From positions 100,082,852-100,146,851 of the forward strand of contig CM066728.1 in NCBI GenBank assembly GCA_033961575.1: 64,000 nt of DNA, written 5' to 3'. Below the pieces are notes generated by a model that saw only the letters and a list, made by a program, of their open reading frames with translations, was not told the DNA's origin and did not search any database. The position numbers and the translations under genes were made by a program. Source of the stretch: Aselliscus stoliczkanus. Taxonomy: Eukaryota > Chordata > Mammalia > Chiroptera > Hipposideridae. Below are positions 58,330 through 64,000 of the stretch, in pieces (position 1 is the first letter of the stretch; every line of letters starts with the position of its first letter).

Positions 58330-61300
58330 AATATTCAAAAATAATGGGGAAATAAGAAAGTCACCAACATGCACAAAGAAAGATGCAGGCTCAAAGAAGA
58401 CCAGAGATGACCCTAAGTTTACACTTAAGGCTGTTCACCTAAGAGAGACAGCCTACAACAATTAAAAGCAAATAAATAAAATAAAAATAAAAACAAAAGC
58501 AATTAAAAATGAAAAATAGCAAACCCTAGGGAAGGGAGGGAGAATTTGATTTCCAGAGTTAGCTTATTATCCATTTTTTAACAACAGCAAAACACAAGGC
58601 ATACAAAGAAACAGGAAAGTGTAGCATATTCAATGGGAAAAAATAAACCAACAGAAACTGTCCCTGAAAAAGATCTGTGGGTGGATCTACTGGACAAAGT
58701 TTTTTTTTAAAAAATAGAAATTGTCTTAAAGGTTCTCAAAGAACTAAAGAAATATATGGAGAAAATAGGAAAAATCACATATGAACAAAATGGAAATAGA
58801 ATAAAGATGTAGAAAAGCTAAAGAAGTAGCCAAAATGAAATTCCGGAACTGAACAGTATAGTAACTGAATGGAAACATTAAATAGAAAGATTCAAAGGCA
58901 GGCTTAGGCAGAAGAAACAACCACCAATTGCAAAGATAGGACAGGGAAAATGTTTATGTCTGAGGAACAGAAAGTTCCCCTATGTACAGGGGAACACCAC
59001 CAAATAAACCAACACATGCATTCTGAGAGCCTCAGAAGGAGAAGAGAGGAAAAAGGGGCAGAGAACATTTAAGGAAATAATGACTGAAAACTTTCCAAAT
59101 TTTAAAATAATAAATAAAAATAGACATTTCATAAACTCAACAGACTCCAAGTAAAATGAACTCAGAGATTCACATTAAGGACACACAAAAATTTTGAAAG
59201 ATATAAAGAGAATATTCAAAGAAGCATGAGAGAAACAACTCGTGGTGTGAGGGAACCTCAATGAGATGATCAGCAGGTTTCTCAAATTTACAAGGATATA
59301 CATATAAAAATATGTATTATTTTAACAATAGTTTATTACCACACTTTCTTTTTTACATATTTAAGAGGACAAAAAGTTTTTAAAAAAATTAGTCTAAAAC
59401 TTGTGTTACCCTCCACAATTATGTATTTTTTTTCTACATAATAAGACACTAATTTATTTCAAAGAATTATTAGTTTATTTTTTTGGTCCTACATGTAGAA
59501 AGCTATCATTTTGTAACAACTGAAAGGGTTGAGAATGGGATGTAAACGAACAGAGTTTTTGTATGTTAAGAAGTTAAGCTGGTATAAATTCAGATTAGAG
59601 TTTACAACTTTAGGATGTTAAGTGTAACCCCAATGGTAGCCATGAAGAAAATAGCTATAGAGTATACATAAAGGAATTAGGAAAGGAATGCAAATAGCTC
59701 ACTACAAACAAACAAACAACAACAAAAACTGAACACACAAAAAACAGTAATTCAGAAAATGAGGGACAAAAAAGCCATAAAAAGTATGGAAGGAAAACAA
59801 ATAGCATAACAACATGTCCCTCTTTTTTCAGTAATTCTTTTAAATATAAATGGAATGAACTCTCTAACCAGAAGACAAAGATTAGAAAAATGGATATATG
59901 TTTTAAAAAATGATCTACTGCATGCTATTCATAAGAGGCTGCTTTAGATTCAAAGACACAGATAAGTTGAAAGAGAAAGTATGGGAAAATATATTCCACA
60001 CAAATAACCTAAAGCAAACATGAGTGACTATACTAATATCAGACAAACTGGACTTCAAATTAAAAAAAAAATTGCAAGAGACAAAGAAGGAATTGTATGG
60101 TAATAAAAGTTTCAATACATCAAGAAGATAAAACAATTATAAACATCTATTAATGGACCATCAAAATATTTGAATCAAATATCAACAAAATTGAAGCAAG
60201 AAATAAGTAGTTCTACAATAATTGGACATTTCCACACCTCACCCTCAACAATATATTAAAAAATAAACAAACAGCAGATGAGAAAAGAACTAAAGGACTT
60301 GAACAACACGGTGAACTAAATGGATGCAATAGACCCAGAACACTCCACCCAACATCATTGCAGACCTTTGTCGTGAGTGGACATGGGACATTTTCCAGGA
60401 TAGACCACAGGTTCAGCTGCCAACTAAGCCTCAATAGGTTTAAAAGATAGATATGCAAAGTATCTTCTTATACAACAACAGGCTAATATTAGAAATCAAT
60501 AACAATAGGAAAATGGAAAACCCACAAGTTTGTAAAAATTAAACAACATACGTGTCACAACAACTGAGTCAAAGAAGAAATTGCAAGGGAATTAAAAATA
60601 AACGATAAAATGAAAACACAACATGTCAAAACTTATAGGACACAGTGTTTGGAGGGACGTTATAGCTATAAACACATTAAAAAGTAATTATCTCAAATCA
60701 AGAATCTAACTGTATAGCTTAAGGAACTAGAAAAAGAACGACCTAAATCCAAAGCTAACAGTAGGCAGGGAATAATGAATATTAGAACATAGATATGTAT
60801 GATAGAGAATAGAAAAACAGTAGAATATACTTATGAAGCCAAAAGTTGGGCCTTTGAAATGGTTAACAAAGTTGACAAACCTTTAGCTAGATGGATCAGG
60901 AAAAAAAGAGAAGAACAATTACTAAAATCAGAAATGAAAGTGGGGCTATTACCACCAATGCTACAGAAATAAAAAAAGATTATGTAACAGAAGTATGAAA
61001 AATTGTACACGAAGGAATTCAGTAACCTACATGAAGTGGACAAATCTTTAGAAGCACAAATGTACCAAGATTAAATCATGAAGGAATAGAAAATCTGACT
61101 AGTAAAGAGATTGAGTCAGTAACCCAAACCACCCAATAATGTAAAGGCCTAAACCTTATGGCTTCAATGTTGAATTCTATCAAACACTGAAAGAAAAACT
61201 AACACCCATTCTTCTCAAATATTTCAAAAATTGAAAATGAAGAGACACTTAACTCATTCTTTGAGGGCATATTTACCCTGATACCAAAGCTTAACAAGGA

Positions 61301-61486
61301 CATTATAAAAATGATGCAGCCCAGTATCAGTAAAAGAACAATAATACAAAAATCCTCAACAACATTTGCCAATCAAATTCAGCAACTTATTAAAAGGATT
61401 ATAGACCATGACCAAGTGGAATTTATCCCTGGAATGCAAGAGTTATTCAATTTTTAGAAAATCAATATAATCACCTTAACAAAATG

Positions 61487-61528
<42 letters not shown>

Positions 61529-61855
61529 GCCTCAATTGATGCAGAGAAGCATTTGACAAAATCCAAAACCATTTCATGATAAAAAATATTTAAAATAGTG
61601 ATAGAAGAAAACTACTTCAAAATAATAAAAGCCATATATGAGAGTCCCACAGCAAAACTCATAATGGTGAAACACAGAGCTTTTTCTCTAAGACCAGTGA
61701 CAAAGCACTGCTCCCAAGGTTACTACTTCTATTCAACATAGGACTACAAGTTCTAGCCAGGACAATCAGGCAATAAAAAGTTACAAAAGGTATCCACATT
61801 GGAAAGGCAGGCATAATATTATCACTGTTTATAAATGATGAGATCTTTTAAATTG
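58330..61855 (+). mobile_element. Decayed L1: 5' region and ORF2, 3' truncated
   Basis: 58540-58900 resembles the L1 5' region ('CAAAGAAACAGGAAAGTG', 'AACCAACAGAAACTGTCCCT'). 59150-59900 is poorly assigned. From about 59850 the text follows L1 ORF2 in order: endonuclease part ('TGCATGCTATTCATAAGAGGC', 'ATATCAGACAAACTGGAC'), then the reverse transcriptase region ('GACCATGACCAAGTGGAATT', 'AATTGATGCAGAGAAGCATT', 'TTCAACATAGGACTAC') up to the degenerate catalytic-site region at 61830. Many stops and frameshifts leave no ORF open. A (CA)n at 61489-61524 interrupts it. Confidence 0.75.
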
Positions 61856-61859
61856 TTTT

Positions 61860-61975
61860 AACATTTTATTTTGAAGTAATTATAGATGCACAGTAGTGAA
61901 AATAGCACCGAGAGGTCCTGTATAACCATCATCCATATTCCCCTAACAGATCTGATCCAACTGTACTGAATTAGC
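61860..61975 (-). mobile_element. L1 3' end fragment, old
   Basis: 'AACATTTTATTTTGAAGTAATT', 'ATAGATGCACAGTAG', 'AGAGGTCCTGTATAACC' match the reversed 3' end of an older L1. Abuts the broken ORF2 of the preceding L1. Confidence 0.6.
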
Positions 61976-62155
61976 AGAGCCAGGAAATTGGGACTGTGTG
62001 CCTTTAATATTGGAAGAAGGATGTCAAAATTTCAGGGTTGCTGGGAAGCTGAAATGAAGTAAACAATATAGAGTAATTGGCTGGTAACTGGCATGTACCT
62101 GGTGCTCAATTCACTTATATGATCTTCTCTCCCCTTCCCCCCGTTGTTCTATTCT

Positions 62156-63235
62156 ACTTTTTTTTCAGTGTTATTGGGGGTTAATTAATAAATAAAATAA
62201 GGTATTTAAAGTATACAATGTGATGATTTGATACATTGTGTATACACCGTGAATAGATTCCTCCATGGAGTTAATTAACACATCCATCAATTTGTATGTT
62301 TATCTTTATTTATTTTTGGTTAGAACGCCTAACTTACTCTCTTTGCAAATTTCAGTTATACAATATGTTATCAACTATAGTCATGATATTATACATTAGA
62401 TTTTCATACCTTTTTCATCTTATAACTGAAAATTTATACACTTTTACCAACCTCTACCTGTTTCCCCCACCCTCCAGCCCTGGCATCTACTTTTTATGCT
62501 CTGTTTCTATGAAATTGACATTAATTAATTAATTAATTAATTTATTTATTTATTTATTTTTAGATTCCATATGTCAGTGATAGCATGCAGATTTTGTATT
62601 TTTCTGTATGGCTCATTTCACTTAGCATCATGTCCTCCAGGCTCATCCGTGTTGTCACAAATGACAGGAATTCATTCATTTTTAAGGGTGAACAATATGG
62701 CACACCCACAGCCCCAACACACCACACTTTATTAATTCACCTATCAATGGACATATAGGTTATTTCTATACCTTGGCTATTATAAATAATGATGTAGTGA
62801 ACATGGGAGTAAAGAATTCTCTTTGACATATGATTTTATTCCCTTTGGATATACCCAGAAGTTGGATTGCTAGATTATATGATGACCCTGTTTTTAATTT
62901 AATGAGGAAACTCTATAAAGTTTTATGTAGCAGCTGTATCAGTTTCCATCACCACCAACTGTAAACAAGAGTCCTATTTTCTCCACATCTTCACTGGCAC
63001 TTGTTATGTTGTTTTGTTTCTTTTTTTTTTAATAGTAGCCATCCTCATGGATGAATGGATAAAGTTGGTATTTCATTATAATAGTTTTGTTTGTTTGTTT
63101 GTTTGTTCTTTTCAGTATATCCCTGATGATTAGTGATGTTAAGCACTTTTTCATATACCTGCATTTGTATGTTTTCTTTGGTAAAACATTGAGTTAGAGT
63201 CTTTGCCATTTTTTAATTGGGTAATTCCTTTGGAA
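62156..63235 (-). mobile_element. L1 3' end, about 1.1 kb
   Basis: Reverse L1 3' UTR and ORF2 end: 'GTATACAATGTGATGATTTG', 'TATACACCGTGAATAGATTCC', 'GAACATGGGAGTAAAG', 'GATACCCAGAAGTTGGATTG', 'CATCACCACCAACTGTAAAC', and 'GTGATGTTAAGCACTTTTTC'. Contains a (TTAA/TTTA)n run at 62522-62560 and a (TTTG)n at 63088-63106. No open ORF. Confidence 0.78.
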
Positions 63236-63745
63236 TGTTATTAAGCCTTAAAAGGGAAGGAAATCCTGACACATGCTACAAAATAGATGAAACTTGAGGA
63301 CATTAGCAAAGTGAAATAAGCCAGTCACTAAAAGATAAATTCTGTGTGACTTCATTTACACAAGTTACTTAGAATAGTCAAAATCATTGTGACAGAGGGT
63401 ATAATGGTGGTTGCAAGGCGCTGGAGAGAAGCAACTAATGGGAAGTGATGTTTCCATGGGTGTAGATTTTCAGGTTTACGAGATGAAAAAAGTTCTAGAA
63501 TTAGATGGTGGCGATGATAGCACAGTGTTATGGATGTATTTAATACCACTGAACATTTCACTTAAAAACAGTTAAATATTGGGCCAGCCGAGTGGCGCTG
63601 TAGTTAAGCGCTGGCTTGGAAAGCCAGTGGCCCCGGTTCGGTCCTACATGTGAGAGCAAATGACACTGCCCTCAAAAAAAACCAAAAAGAAAACAACAGT
63701 TAAATATTAAATGTTATGAGTATATTACCTCAATAAAATATTGGG
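63236..63745 (+). mobile_element. L1 3' UTR, forward, split by a SINE
   Basis: 'GAGGACATTAGCAAAGTGAAAT', 'AGCCAGTCACTAAAAGATAAATTC', 'GTATAATGGTGGTTGCAAGG' and 'TGGTGGCGATGATAGCAC' are forward L1 3' UTR. After the SINE (63581-63694) it resumes with 'TATTACCTCAATAAAATATTGGG', the L1 3' end. It sits head to head with the reversed L1 before it. Confidence 0.7.
63581..63694 (+). mobile_element. tRNA-derived SINE, class A, in an L1 3' UTR
   Basis: Starts GGGCCAGCCGAGTGGCG and carries 'TTAAGCGCTGGCTTGGAAAG' and B box 'CGGTTCGGTCC' (one base short). Bounded by a perfect 14 bp duplication, AACAGTTAAATATT, at 63567-63580 and 63695-63708. Confidence 0.95.
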
Positions 63746-64000
63746 CAAAAAAGCACTAGTTTTGTCTCATGGCAGCTCTTCTTACCTTATTTTAACGAAT
63801 AATTTTTTTCCAAGTGAATACAGCAAGAACTTGGCTTGAAGTCTACGAAACTGTATGTGGAGCAGGGGTTTATATTTTAATACAAGGCTGCCAAACCAAA
63901 TAGACAGAAGGACAGGGAAGAGGCTCCTGTTTTATTTGAGTCACAGTGCAGCTCAATAAATAATCCTACAATTCATTTTCTTTGTTTCAATAGTAACAAA
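63746..64000. other. No gene recognised
   Basis: Short unassigned stretch to the window edge with no repeat or exon seen. Confidence 0.5.

Overview
The window is AT-rich vertebrate nuclear DNA with no recognisable protein-coding exon, no RNA gene and no CpG island. It is dominated by mammalian interspersed repeats: L1, MIR, L2, MaLR LTRs, Tigger- and mariner-type DNA transposons, and lineage-specific tRNA-derived SINEs. The SINE sequences fit a laurasiatherian mammal, most likely a bat. One class (for example 55884-56145) resembles SINEs I associate with rhinolophoid bats. This host call rests on memory of repeat families, not on a search.

Layout. 0-9 kb: unique sequence plus an old mammalian repeat that is split at a TA by a 1.35 kb Tigger-like transposon (4683-6035). 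9.2-12.2 kb: a nearly complete but decayed ERVL-MaLR provirus on the minus strand, interrupted by an L1 with a 5' inversion and by a head-to-tail SINE pair. 13.7-17 kb: old L1 5' sequence, a MaLR LTR, microsatellites and one SINE. 17.85-19.33 kb: a young, 5'-truncated ORF1-only L1 derivative (HAL1-like) on the minus strand, with a 221-codon open ORF1 fragment, a duplicated 3' region, two G-quadruplex motifs and a 10 bp target duplication. 19.8-42 kb: mostly unique intergenic or intronic sequence, with a Tigger end, SINEs, two copies of one solo-LTR-like family and a possible retrocopied transcript 3' end. 42.18-43.40 kb: a dead mariner on the minus strand. At 46.07 kb lies a 78 bp palindromic MITE built from related termini. 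46.7-48 kb: nested MaLR/L1/SINE. 49-57 kb: SINEs of two other classes, including one derived from tRNA-Ile, and an L1 3' end. 57.9-64 kb: L1 graveyard with a 3.5 kb decayed L1 (5' region and ORF2) and several 3' ends.

Nothing here works as a gene set. The interest lies in mobile-element biology: at least nine SINE insertions show recognisable target-site duplications, which points to recent L1-driven retrotransposition. Two mechanistic fossils stand out, the SINE dimer moved as one unit and the L1 inversion. The HAL1-like element and the mariner/MITE pair are the strongest candidates for something not yet described in this lineage.
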